A stretch of 64,000 nt of DNA. Source: Mannheimia varigena (GTDB lineage Bacteria; Pseudomonadota; Gammaproteobacteria; Enterobacterales; Pasteurellaceae). The position numbers and the translations under genes were made by a program. Location: positions 682,001 to 746,000 of the forward strand of contig NZ_CP016226.1 in the NCBI RefSeq assembly GCF_013377235.1, given 5' to 3'. A model generated the notes under the pieces. The model searched no databases. It saw only the letters and a program-made list of their open reading frames with translations, and was not told where the DNA came from. Shown here one piece after another: positions 17,167 through 25,594 of the stretch (positions are counted from its first letter, which is position 1; each line of letters opens with the position of its first letter).

Positions 17167-17787
17167 CTACACTCTCGGCTTGGTTTCAGCCAAAATACTG
17201 TATTTATTATTCATTTCTTCCGCCCAAGCGGTTAAATTTGGGTGATTTTTTGCAAGATCATAGCCGATTTTTTCTAAGCGGAACGCCCACCAGTCAATTA
17301 ATGCAACTGCGGTTAATGTGCCTAAATTAAGCTCTGTACCAAATTCTTGTATGGCTTCTTCTAAGTGTTGGAAAGTGCGGATATTTCTTTCCATTAATTG
17401 TTCGTGGCGACTTACCCACCATTCATTTTCGGGGCGAGCCATTTTTTCTTGGATAATGGTGTGCATTGTGTTTTCCATTATACCGTCTGTCAAATTGTGC
17501 AAAGCTAATACCGCCCAGCGTGGTTTGCCCTCTTTAGGCAAAAGTGGCGTATTATTACCTTTTTGATCGAGGTATTCGCTAATCAGCAAACTGCCGAACA
17601 GCCAGCGACCGCAGTTGCGTTGTAAGGCAGGAATGCGTCCTAGCGGATTGTCTTGGTTGTGTGGTGAGTTTGGATCCATTGCGGCGGTTACCCGCAACAT
17701 TTCCACTTTGTCATCAAGCTGGTGATGTTTAATAACCGCAAGGGCTTTGCGAGCAAAAGGGCTTGTTGTTGAGTACCAAAGTTTCAT
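17167..17787 (-). CDS. Glutathione S-transferase family protein (YibF-like)
   Basis: 206 aa with an N-terminal thioredoxin-like domain (1-80; 'MKLWYSTTSPFARKALAVI', 'NPLGRIPALQ') and an all-helical C-terminal domain ending 'PNLTAWAEEMNNK'. The SxxARK start and the fold match the YibF-like GST group. The substrate is unknown. It stands between the retron and a pseudouridine synthase gene, with its own terminator at 17118-17148. Confidence 0.85.
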   Translation of the reverse strand: MKLWYSTTSPFARKALAVIKHHQLDDKVEMLRVTAAMDPNSPHNQDNPLGRIPALQRNCGRWLFGSLLISEYLDQKGNNTPLLPKEGKPRWAVLALHNLTDGIMENTMHTIIQEKMARPENEWWVSRHEQLMERNIRTFQHLEEAIQEFGTELNLGTLTAVALIDWWAFRLEKIGYDLAKNHPNLTAWAEEMNNKYSILAETKPRV

Positions 17788-17818
17788 ACTGTTCTCCGTT
17801 TCTTTTTAGTAACATAAA

Positions 17819-18445
17819 TTAGCAAATTTTTTGCCAAAAATGACCGCTTGTAGGCTCTGCTTGAACACAGATATGTTCCTTTTCGTATTCAAATTCAAGC
17901 TGGTAGGCGTGTAAATAAACCCTATCCGCCTCTGTGCCTGAATAAAATTTATCGCCTAAAATCGGGCTGCCTAAACTTTTCATTGCCACTCTTAGTTGGT
18001 GGGTTTTACCCGTTTTCGGTTGCAAAATAAAATGGCGAAGTGATGGCTCAAGCAAATTAGAGTTAAATTGTGTTACCGCTGGGTTCTCTTTACTGTGGCA
18101 TAATTTCCAAGCTCCATTACGGCTTTTTTCCATATCACCCACAATTTTCCCCTGCTTTTTCTTCGGTTTTTTATCACTCAATGCCCAGTAAGTTTTCTGG
18201 ATTTTATGCTGTTCAAACAGATGATAAAACGTTGCCGCAGCCTCTTTGTTTAATGCCAAAATCAACAATCCAGAGGTAATTTTATCAAGGCGATGAACTA
18301 GCCAAACTTGCTCAACATTCAGCTGACGAGCCACAATTTCCGTTAAGCCAATTTCTGCTTCGTCTTTATGCACGCTTAGACCATCAGGCTTGTTGATAAT
18401 AATAAAATCGGGGTGCTGATAACAAATAGGCAATGTTAAGGTCAT
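17819..18445 (-). CDS. RluA-family pseudouridine synthase
   Basis: 208 aa, the catalytic domain only with no S4 RNA-binding domain. Active-site motif HRLDKITSG is at 51-59 with the catalytic aspartate D54; 'KTYWALSDKKPKKKQG' and 'QPKTGKTHQLRVAM' are the other conserved blocks. This is the short RluA-like type whose RNA target I cannot assign (RluA and TruC are relatives). Divergent from the phosphatase gene at 18493. Confidence 0.83.
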   Translation of the reverse strand: MTLTLPICYQHPDFIIINKPDGLSVHKDEAEIGLTEIVARQLNVEQVWLVHRLDKITSGLLILALNKEAAATFYHLFEQHKIQKTYWALSDKKPKKKQGKIVGDMEKSRNGAWKLCHSKENPAVTQFNSNLLEPSLRHFILQPKTGKTHQLRVAMKSLGSPILGDKFYSGTEADRVYLHAYQLEFEYEKEHICVQAEPTSGHFWQKIC

Positions 18446-18492
18446 TTTGCTATAATCTCGTTTATTTTTATCTATTTTAACAAGGAATTACG

Positions 18493-19152
18493 ATGGCTGT
18501 TACCATTTATTTAGTTCGACACGGCAGAACCGTTTGGAATATTGAAGGTAGATTGCAAGGCTCTGGCGACTCAGCCCTTGTGGAAGAAGGCATTATCGGG
18601 GCAAAGAAAACCGGCATTGCGTTAAAAGATGTGCCTTTTACCGCTGCTTATTCCAGTATGCAAAAACGGGCTCAAGATACCGCAAACTACATTTTAGCGG
18701 AAAATAAATTGAGTAATATCCCTCACTTTCATCATAAAGGGCTGAACGAATTTGATTTCGGTAGTTGGGAGGGAATGAAATCCCTTGATTTACAAGAGAA
18801 TGAAGAATATTGGGTAATGAAACGCACGCCTGCTGAATATCTCGCTAAAGAAAATGGTAGTGAGCGTTTCGAGCAGCTTTATCAGCGTGTTACGCAGGTA
18901 TTCAACCAAATTGCGGAGCTACATCAAAACGGCGGTAAGGTGCTAATTGTTTCACACGGTATGACCTTAACACTGCTTACTGCTGTGTTAAAAGAAATTG
19001 CTTGGCAAGATTTTCGTAATGAGGAAAAGCATCGTTTTATCATCAACACGGCTATTACTAAAGTGGAAGTGGATAATGGCAAAGTAACGGTGCTGGAATT
19101 TAATAATACCGACCATTTGGATAGTGTGCCAACAAGTCAATATAAACGATAA
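18493..19152 (+). CDS. Histidine phosphatase family protein (GpmB-like)
   Basis: 219 aa phosphoglycerate-mutase-like phosphatase. The phosphate-accepting histidine is H10 in LVRHGRT; the second catalytic histidine is in 'LIVSHGMTLT' (~153), and the conserved 'FGSWEGMKS' follows the usual spacing. Substrate unknown: GpmB, CobC and sugar-phosphatase relatives share the fold. RBS AAGGAAT precedes the ATG. Confidence 0.82.
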   Translation: MAVTIYLVRHGRTVWNIEGRLQGSGDSALVEEGIIGAKKTGIALKDVPFTAAYSSMQKRAQDTANYILAENKLSNIPHFHHKGLNEFDFGSWEGMKSLDLQENEEYWVMKRTPAEYLAKENGSERFEQLYQRVTQVFNQIAELHQNGGKVLIVSHGMTLTLLTAVLKEIAWQDFRNEEKHRFIINTAITKVEVDNGKVTVLEFNNTDHLDSVPTSQYKR

Positions 19153-19157
19153 TATTA

Positions 19158-19179
19158 AGGGCGGAATATTGTCCGCCCT
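19158..19179. terminator. Hairpin between convergent phosphatase and ycjF genes
   Basis: Eight-bp GC-rich stem AGGGCGGA / TCCGCCCT with a 6-nt loop in the 48-bp gap between two convergent genes. There is no long T-run on either side. Confidence 0.55.
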
Positions 19180-19200
19180 CAGCTCAACAAGCCAACTAAT

Positions 19201-20250
19201 TTAGTGTTCACTGAACACTTTTTCTTTTGTTTCCGTTTTAGCAAATACCGTATTTTTAACCGACGTTAATAACTCTTGGCGAATAGCGGAAATTCTTGGT
19301 CGCTCATTAACTTGAAAAGCAACCGGGCGGCAAAATTCCATTGCTTTAATGCCTAATCGTGCGGTCAGTAAGCCCACACCTATGCCTTGTGCGGCACGGA
19401 GTGACAATTTCGCCGTAAGGTTTTGCGAGAAGAAATCCATTCCCACATCAGTGGCCATTTCCGTTGCCCCGGCAAACACCATATTTTTTAACACCATTTT
19501 GAACAGTTTTAAGCGGCTGATGTACCCTAACTCCATTCCATAGGCTTTAGTAATTTTATTCACTAAGGCGATATTTCTTGCCGCCATTAACAGCACATCA
19601 ACCACCGCCAATGGGCTAACTGCCATAATTACGGCATTTTCCGCCGCATTGCGAGAAATCATCTGCTTAACCTGTTTATCAATCGGCTTCAGTACATTTT
19701 CACTAAAAAGATATAATACCTCTTTGGCATTGTAAGCCTCGTTAAGCTGACTTTTCCAGCGTTGCTCTGCTTGAGCAACGGTTGGTAAATGATTGAGGTT
19801 ATTTGCAACATCTTCACAAAATTTGACCGCTTGTTCGCCATCATTTGAGGGAAGTTGCTCTAATAAAAGCTGCTGGCTCATCTGTTGATTTTTCTGATGA
19901 TTACGCAAATAAACCAATTTACGCCATTCAGAAACAATCACGCCCACACCAAGCAAACTGATAACAAAAAATACAATTGAGAAAGCAAAATAAATCCACT
20001 CTTTTTGTTGGAAAGTATCAATCAACCATTGAATGCTTTGAGCAATCACCGCTACGCCAAACAGGACAAGCGTAGCAAGCAGCACTCGAACCCAAAAGCG
20101 AGAAGGCTTGAGACTTTCTTCAATAATCAGCTCTGCCTCAACGGCTTTTGCCTCTTCTTCAATAATCGCATTTTCGATATCAAACTCTTGTTTAGGCTCA
20201 AAATGCTCGGTTGTTTTTAGCTCTTCTTCATTAAAAATTTGTTTACTCAT
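19201..20250 (-). CDS. ycjF: YcjF/UPF0283 family inner-membrane protein
   Basis: 349 aa with two adjacent membrane helices (about 54-76 and 85-107) and a C-terminal amphipathic domain ('QVKQMISRNAAENAVIMAVS', 'AVVDVLLMAARNIALVNKI'). This is the TIGR01620/YcjF architecture. In E. coli ycjF pairs with the GTPase gene ycjX; ycjX is not in this window next to it. Function unknown. It starts directly after the dusC stop with no gap. Confidence 0.85.
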   Translation of the reverse strand: MSKQIFNEEELKTTEHFEPKQEFDIENAIIEEEAKAVEAELIIEESLKPSRFWVRVLLATLVLFGVAVIAQSIQWLIDTFQQKEWIYFAFSIVFFVISLLGVGVIVSEWRKLVYLRNHQKNQQMSQQLLLEQLPSNDGEQAVKFCEDVANNLNHLPTVAQAEQRWKSQLNEAYNAKEVLYLFSENVLKPIDKQVKQMISRNAAENAVIMAVSPLAVVDVLLMAARNIALVNKITKAYGMELGYISRLKLFKMVLKNMVFAGATEMATDVGMDFFSQNLTAKLSLRAAQGIGVGLLTARLGIKAMEFCRPVAFQVNERPRISAIRQELLTSVKNTVFAKTETKEKVFSEH

Positions 20251-21201
20251 TTAGCCCACCGCCTTTTCAATACGTGCTTTTAGACCATCATATCCGTGTT
20301 CCGTTTTCAAAATATCAAATAATTCTGCTGCTTGTGGATATTCTTTATCCAAATAACGCAGCCATTGCTTAATGCGAGCAACGTGGTAAAAGCCTGTGTC
20401 AAACTGATTTTCCATCTGTACATATTTAAACAGCAGTTGCAAAACCTCATTCCACGCCATTTTAGGCTGATTATATTTCACGACTTTACTCAAATTTGGC
20501 GTATTTAATGCACCTCTCCCAATCATTAAAGTATTGCAAGCGGTTATTTTTTGGCAATTTTTTGCAGATTCAAAATCCCAAATTTCGCCATTAGCGGTTA
20601 CAGGGATAGTCAAACGCTGTTGAATTTCTCCAATCGCTTGCCAGTTGATACGTTCTGCTCGATAACCATCGGATTTTGTTCGCCCATGTACAGTAATTTC
20701 ATTTGCTCCACCTTGCTGAGCCGCATCGGCAATTTCAAAGCATTGCTCGGCAGAATCCCAACCTAAACGCACTTTTACAGACACAATCTGTTCATTTGGC
20801 ACAGCTTCCCGCATTGCTTTTGTCGCTCGGTAAATTAAATCGGGATCTTTGAGCAACGATGCTCCACCGTTACTTCCATTTACAGTTTTAGAAGGGCAAC
20901 CGCAGTTGAGATCTACCCCGTGCGAGCCCAGCTCAATCGCAAGTGCCGCATTTTCAGCCAACCACTGGGGATGCTGACCTAAAATTTGCACTCGCACCGG
21001 CGTGCCAGAATCCGTTAATCCGCCTTGATGGAGCTCTGGTGCTAAACGATAAAAAGTTTTTTTCGGTAATTTTTGATCGACGACTCTCACAAATTCAGAA
21101 ATACAGAGATCGTATTCATTAACAGAGGTTAAAAGGTTACGAACGAAGGGATCTAACACCCCTTGCATTGGAGCGAGAATGATTTTTGGAATTGAGTTCA
21201 T
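20251..21201 (-). CDS. dusC: tRNA-dihydrouridine(16) synthase DusC
   Basis: 316 aa flavoenzyme reducing uridine 16 in the tRNA D-loop. The FMN TIM-barrel start 'ILAPMQGVLDPFVRNLLT', the catalytic cysteine in 'VDLNCGCPSKTVNGSNGG' (~102), 'VSVKVRLGWD', 'ITVHGRTKSDGY' and 'MIGRGALNTPNL' are all present. The PMQGV start and the tRNA-binding C-terminus suggest DusC over DusA or DusB. Confidence 0.92.
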   Translation of the reverse strand: MNSIPKIILAPMQGVLDPFVRNLLTSVNEYDLCISEFVRVVDQKLPKKTFYRLAPELHQGGLTDSGTPVRVQILGQHPQWLAENAALAIELGSHGVDLNCGCPSKTVNGSNGGASLLKDPDLIYRATKAMREAVPNEQIVSVKVRLGWDSAEQCFEIADAAQQGGANEITVHGRTKSDGYRAERINWQAIGEIQQRLTIPVTANGEIWDFESAKNCQKITACNTLMIGRGALNTPNLSKVVKYNQPKMAWNEVLQLLFKYVQMENQFDTGFYHVARIKQWLRYLDKEYPQAAELFDILKTEHGYDGLKARIEKAVG

Positions 21202-21220
21202 TAGTTAAAGTAAAAATGAC

Positions 21221-21274
21221 AAGCGGTTGAATTTTATAAAAATTTTACAAAAAAATGTGTAAATTCAACCGCTT
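21221..21274 (-). terminator. Inverted uptake-sequence pair behind the DUF2238 gene
   Basis: Arms AAGCGGTTGAATTT (21221-21234) and AAATTCAACCGCTT (21261-21274) form a 14-bp stem. Paired uptake signals of this kind commonly double as intrinsic terminators in Pasteurellaceae. It follows the stop of the DUF2238 gene. Confidence 0.65.
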
Positions 21275-21279
21275 AAAAA

Positions 21280-21906
21280 TTAAAAATGTCTATCGTGAAT
21301 ACGCAAGTCAGGACGAGCAATCACATAAATGATCAGAGCGGTAATTGCTCCTAACGTATCTGCTAACATATCTTTTTGAGCATCCCAAATATCGCCCTGT
21401 GAGCCTAAAAATTCAATGCCTGCATTGCCACCTTCAATTACGGCATATTGCCACTCAATAATTTCATAGGCTGCCGCCACAGACATAATAAAAAATAGCG
21501 AGAAAAAGAGAGCAACACCAAAGGTACATCTACGCTTACGCAGTAACCATTCTGCCATTGGAAAGCTATAAAAACCGATAATGTAGTGTGCCACACGGTC
21601 AAAATGGTTACGATCTTCTCCTAAAATCGGCGTGAGAAATTGGTTCGCCCAATCAAACGGCACATTGGCGAAGGTATATTTCGCCCCGATTAAATGCATA
21701 ATCAACCAAAGCGACATTAGAAAATACGCCAAGCCGCTAAACTGAAATTTCGGATAAGTGATAATCAGCAAGCCGAATACTACAAAAATAGGAGCAACTT
21801 CCGCATACCATACCGCTCTATCTGTTGGATTAAAACCAGACCAAACGGCAATAACGGTAATAACTATAGCTAAGAACAGCGGAATGATATGCGAACGTGA
21901 ATCCAT
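21280..21906 (-). CDS. DUF2238 (YjdF-like) membrane protein
   Basis: 208 aa with five to six membrane helices. The family signature is clear in 'GEDRNHFDRVAHYIIGF', 'AAYEIIEWQYA' and 'FLGSQGDIWDAQKDMLAD'. The ATG at 21906 overlaps the djlA stop by one base (TAATG) with GGGTGG 5 nt upstream; an in-frame GTG at 21915 is less likely. Function unknown. Translationally coupled to djlA. Confidence 0.85.
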   Translation of the reverse strand: MDSRSHIIPLFLAIVITVIAVWSGFNPTDRAVWYAEVAPIFVVFGLLIITYPKFQFSGLAYFLMSLWLIMHLIGAKYTFANVPFDWANQFLTPILGEDRNHFDRVAHYIIGFYSFPMAEWLLRKRRCTFGVALFFSLFFIMSVAAAYEIIEWQYAVIEGGNAGIEFLGSQGDIWDAQKDMLADTLGAITALIIYVIARPDLRIHDRHF

Positions 21907-22778
21907 TATTTCCACCCTTTTACTTTACAGATTAAATCATAGGCAGATTGAATTTGCTGAGCTTTCTCTTTTGCCAGCTCCATCATTTCATCAGGCAAGC
22001 CTTTTGCTGCTAATTTATCGGGGTGATGTTCATTCATTAGCTTGCGATAAGCCCGTTTAACTGTGTTTTGATCGTCTTGTGCTGTTACACCTAATACGGT
22101 GTAAGCTGCCTCAATGCTTGGTCTTGCCGGCTGTTGATAACCATATCCACCACCTTGAGAACTGTAGTCACCTTGCGATTGCTGATGATAGCTTCCACCT
22201 TGTTGGTAATAACCACCGGTGCGGAATTGTTGAGCCGCCATAATCATCGCGATCATTTGCTCAAATTGGAAACGAGACATTCCCATTGTTTCAGCGATGG
22301 TAAAAAGAATTTGTTGCTCCTTTGCATCTAGCTCGCCATCTTGTAATGCGGCTTGCATTTGCACTTCAACAAAGAAACGCAGTAAATCGGTTCTTGCACC
22401 ACAGGCTTCACGAAACTCTTGAATAACTTGACGCAATGGGAAATTAGGCTCTTTACCTAAAGTGAAAGCCTCTTGAGCCAATTGTTGAGCTGCACCATCT
22501 AATTTTAGGCGAACCATTAATGCACGGGCTAATTCAATATCAGCTTCGGTTACACGACCTTTCGCTTTCGCAATATGCCCTAAGACGGCAAAGGTAGTTT
22601 GAGTGAAAAGCGATTGGCGAGTAAGATTTTTACCAAACGTACTTGAGCGTACTGTGCCTAAGGCATAGAGTTTTTTATCTGCCAAGTGCCCAATAAATGC
22701 CCCTAATAGCCCCCCAAATAAGCCGTGAAAGATTTGGTAACCTAAAATAAAGCCAATTATTTTTCCAATAAATTGCAT
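21906..22778 (-). CDS. djlA: Co-chaperone DjlA
   Basis: 290 aa. An N-terminal membrane helix (~5-28), a TerB-like central domain ('LARALMVRLKLDGAAQQLA', 'LFTIAETMGMSRFQF'), a glycine/glutamine-rich linker, and a C-terminal J domain with the HPD tripeptide ('MNEHHPDKLAAKGLP'). DjlA is a type III DnaK partner at the inner membrane. All domains are complete. Confidence 0.95.
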   Translation of the reverse strand: MQFIGKIIGFILGYQIFHGLFGGLLGAFIGHLADKKLYALGTVRSSTFGKNLTRQSLFTQTTFAVLGHIAKAKGRVTEADIELARALMVRLKLDGAAQQLAQEAFTLGKEPNFPLRQVIQEFREACGARTDLLRFFVEVQMQAALQDGELDAKEQQILFTIAETMGMSRFQFEQMIAMIMAAQQFRTGGYYQQGGSYHQQSQGDYSSQGGGYGYQQPARPSIEAAYTVLGVTAQDDQNTVKRAYRKLMNEHHPDKLAAKGLPDEMMELAKEKAQQIQSAYDLICKVKGWK

Positions 22779-22843
22779 TTTTTATCCTTTTCGTAAACTG
22801 AATGGTGCTATTCTAACAAAATTTATAGCGAAGATTAATGATT

Positions 22844-23725
22844 TCACTTTGCTTGCTTTTTCGTTAAAACAAACATAAACCAACTTGCTATAAAAATAAT
22901 GACATAACCTAGCCAGCTCCACGCATCAGGGTATTGCTCAAAAAGCAGGACTCCTAAAACCGCACTAAAGATTACTGATGCGTAGCTATAGATTGAGATA
23001 TCTTTAGCAGCAGCGTATTTATACGCAGTAGTGACACAAAACTGCCCTATTGCTGAAGTGATACCCGCTAGAATTAAGTACACTAATTGCATAGAAGTTA
23101 GTGGTACATAATCAATGGCGACGAAAGGTAATAATATCAAGGTAGAGAATGCAGAAAAAAAGAAAACAATGGTATTTGGCGATTCTACTTTTTCTGTTTT
23201 TGAGAGCAATCTCAAACATAAGTAGGCAATCGCTGCAAAAACAGAGCCAATAATACCAATTAAATAAGGGATAAATCGAATATCAAAAGCAGGTTTAATA
23301 ATAAAAAGTGCACCAATAAAGGCAACAATACATAAGATCCATTGTGCTATAGAGGCTTTTTCTTTCAGAAAGATAGCGGAAAGAATAATCAAAATAAAAG
23401 AGGTCAGCTTGCCAATCATATCTACATCACTTAATACAAGATGATCTATGATATAAACACCAACCAAAATGCCAATCAGCCCTGTAACTGAACGGTAAAG
23501 TAACAATAACCTATTTTCTTTATGGCCAAAGAATAATTGGCGATTTTTCCAAATAATATAGCCGCTTATTAATGCGGTAATAGCATTACGAAAAATGGCT
23601 TTTTCTGCAACAGGTAAATTGCCGGATAAGCGAAGGAATACTGCCATAGCAGCAAAACTTAATGCCGATAAAAGCACACAAAATATGGCTTTAAAAAGAG
23701 GAGATAGGGCATTCCAAAAATTCAT
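22844..23725 (-). CDS. EamA/DMT family transporter
   Basis: 293 aa with ten predicted membrane helices in two EamA repeats (first ending near 'IILSAIFLKEKASIAQWILC', second near 'SYASVIFSAVLGVLLF'). Members export metabolites or amino acids; the substrate cannot be read from sequence. Single gene between djlA and pal. Confidence 0.85.
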   Translation of the reverse strand: MNFWNALSPLFKAIFCVLLSALSFAAMAVFLRLSGNLPVAEKAIFRNAITALISGYIIWKNRQLFFGHKENRLLLLYRSVTGLIGILVGVYIIDHLVLSDVDMIGKLTSFILIILSAIFLKEKASIAQWILCIVAFIGALFIIKPAFDIRFIPYLIGIIGSVFAAIAYLCLRLLSKTEKVESPNTIVFFFSAFSTLILLPFVAIDYVPLTSMQLVYLILAGITSAIGQFCVTTAYKYAAAKDISIYSYASVIFSAVLGVLLFEQYPDAWSWLGYVIIFIASWFMFVLTKKQAK

Positions 23726-23745
23726 AATAGAGACTTCATAAAAAG

Positions 23746-23769
23746 AAAGCCCTGATTTTTCAGGGCTTC
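23746..23769 (-). terminator. Terminator of the tol-pal operon
   Basis: Stem AAGCCCTGA / TCAGGGCTT with a short A/T loop, followed on the minus strand by CTTTTT. Lies just after the pal stop. Confidence 0.8.
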
Positions 23770-23789
23770 ATTTTAGAATTAACTAAGAA

Positions 23790-24263
23790 TTAGTATTCTA
23801 ATACTGCACGACGGTTTTTCGCGTAGTCAGCTTCAGTGTGACCTAACACAGCTGGTTTCTCTTCACCGTAAGAAACAGTTGAAGTGTTGTTAGCACCTTT
23901 AGCTGATAAGTAGCTTTTAACCGCATCTGCACGGCGTTGACCTAATGCGATGTTGTACTCTGGAGTACCACGCTCATCAGCATGACCTGCGATAGTTACA
24001 TTACCTTGAGTTTGACCTAATAATTGAGCGTGAGCGTCTAATAATTGACGGTACTCACCTTCAACTGCATAGCTGTCAAAGCCGAAGTATACTGTGTTGT
24101 ATTGTGCTTTTAATTGGTCAGCTGTTAAACCACCGAATTCGCCTGCTGCATTTGCTGCTGCGTTAGCTGATGCGTTAGCTGCTTTGTCATCTGACGAGCT
24201 GCTACATGCTGCTAATGCGAAAGCTGGTACTGCTACCATTAAAACTTTAGCAAATTTTTTCAT
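23790..24263 (-). CDS. pal: Peptidoglycan-associated lipoprotein Pal
   Basis: 157 aa lipoprotein. Lipobox LAAC gives acylated Cys20, followed by a low-complexity Ala/Asn linker and an OmpA-like peptidoglycan-binding domain ('YFGFDSYAVEGEYRQLLDAH', 'GHADERGTPEYNIALGQRRA'). Anchors the outer membrane to peptidoglycan and binds TolB and TolA. Corresponds to outer-membrane protein P6 of Haemophilus. Last gene of the tol-pal cluster. Confidence 0.97.
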   Translation of the reverse strand: MKKFAKVLMVAVPAFALAACSSSSDDKAANASANAAANAAGEFGGLTADQLKAQYNTVYFGFDSYAVEGEYRQLLDAHAQLLGQTQGNVTIAGHADERGTPEYNIALGQRRADAVKSYLSAKGANNTSTVSYGEEKPAVLGHTEADYAKNRRAVLEY

Positions 24264-24290
24264 TTGTTGCTCCTAATTAGAGAAATATTA

Positions 24291-25577
24291 TTATTTAGTT
24301 AAGTATGGTGACCATGCAGGGAATTTATAATGTCCACCTGCTCCCGGCAAATTAGCTTTGAAACGCCCATCTGCGGATACCAATTGTAGCACTTTACTCG
24401 TACCTTTGGTAGAGCTATAAATAACCATAATGCCATTTGGAGAAATACTTGGACTTTCGTCTAAGAAAGTTGAACTCAATACTTCCGTGCCACCTGAAGC
24501 GAGATCACGTTTCACAACTCTATCTCCAGCAATCATGATTAGATTCTTACCATCAGATGATACTTTAGCATTATAGCTACCACGACCTCCCATTGGGCTC
24601 GCACCACCACCTGATGAACTCATTCTGTAAACTTGCGGAGCACCAGCACGGTCAGATGTAAAGTAAATTGTACTTCCATCTGGAGACCAGCTCGGCTCGG
24701 TATTATTACCTGCATTTGAGGTTAATTTACTCGGTGTTCCACCGCCACTACCTACAACGTAAATATTCAACTCACCATCTTGGTTAGAAGCAAATGCAAT
24801 ACGAGAACCGTCTGGTGAGAATGCCGGTGCACCATTATGCCCTTGTAAAGCAGCCACTACGCGGCGAGAACCTGAACGAATATCGTGCACAACAACCTGT
24901 GCTTTTTTGTTTTCAAAGGTAACATACGCTAATTTGCTACCATCTGGAGACCACTCAGGAGACATTAATGGCTCTTTACTTGTGGTAACAGTAAATGCAT
25001 TAAAACCATCATAGTCCGATACACGTAATTCATATGATGATACGCCACGTTGCACTACATAAGCGATTTTTGTTCTAAATGCACCACGAATTTGAGTTAA
25101 TTTTTCAAACACTTGGTCACTTACAGTATGGGCTCCTTGACGAATTTGAGCGGCTGGCACAATAAATGAACCTTGAGCAACCACGCCTCCCGCAGCCCCA
25201 GAAGTACCTAATGTATCAATTAATTGATAAGCGACATTGTAACCACCACCAGCGGGACTGACTTGCCCAACTACGATGTTATCAATACCAATTGCACTCC
25301 ATTGATCTGCGACCACTTCACCTGCCGAACCTGGTTGAGCCGGCATTTGTGAACGCTCAAGCGGTGTAAATTTGCCACTATTTCGCAAATCGTCAGAAAT
25401 GATTTGTGCAACGTCAGCAGGCACACCAGTTGATTTAAACGGAACAACCGCTATCGGTTGAGCCATACTCACACCTTCATCAATGGAAATTCGCACATCT
25501 GAATCTGCAATGGCAGAGGTTGCCATCACTGCAGAAAAAAGACCTATTACACTCGATAGACGAGAGAATAATTTCAT
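24291..25577 (-). CDS. tolB: Tol-Pal system protein TolB
   Basis: 428 aa periplasmic protein. Signal peptide to about residue 24 (ATSAIA), N-terminal domain with 'PIAVVPFKSTG', then a six-bladed propeller of repeats each carrying a SPDG-type motif (for example SPDGSKLAYV, SPDGSRIAFA, SPDGSTIYFT). Links Pal in the outer membrane to TolA. In the conserved tolA-tolB-pal order, 17 nt after tolA and 27 nt before pal. Confidence 0.96.
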   Translation of the reverse strand: MKLFSRLSSVIGLFSAVMATSAIADSDVRISIDEGVSMAQPIAVVPFKSTGVPADVAQIISDDLRNSGKFTPLERSQMPAQPGSAGEVVADQWSAIGIDNIVVGQVSPAGGGYNVAYQLIDTLGTSGAAGGVVAQGSFIVPAAQIRQGAHTVSDQVFEKLTQIRGAFRTKIAYVVQRGVSSYELRVSDYDGFNAFTVTTSKEPLMSPEWSPDGSKLAYVTFENKKAQVVVHDIRSGSRRVVAALQGHNGAPAFSPDGSRIAFASNQDGELNIYVVGSGGGTPSKLTSNAGNNTEPSWSPDGSTIYFTSDRAGAPQVYRMSSSGGGASPMGGRGSYNAKVSSDGKNLIMIAGDRVVKRDLASGGTEVLSSTFLDESPSISPNGIMVIYSSTKGTSKVLQLVSADGRFKANLPGAGGHYKFPAWSPYLTK

Positions 25578-25594
25578 ATTTAGTCCTCTAAAAA

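Noticed and set aside
17028..17330. Plus-strand open frame of ~100 codons
   Set aside because: It spans the gst terminator and runs antisense to gst, with no RBS or domain; treated as chance.
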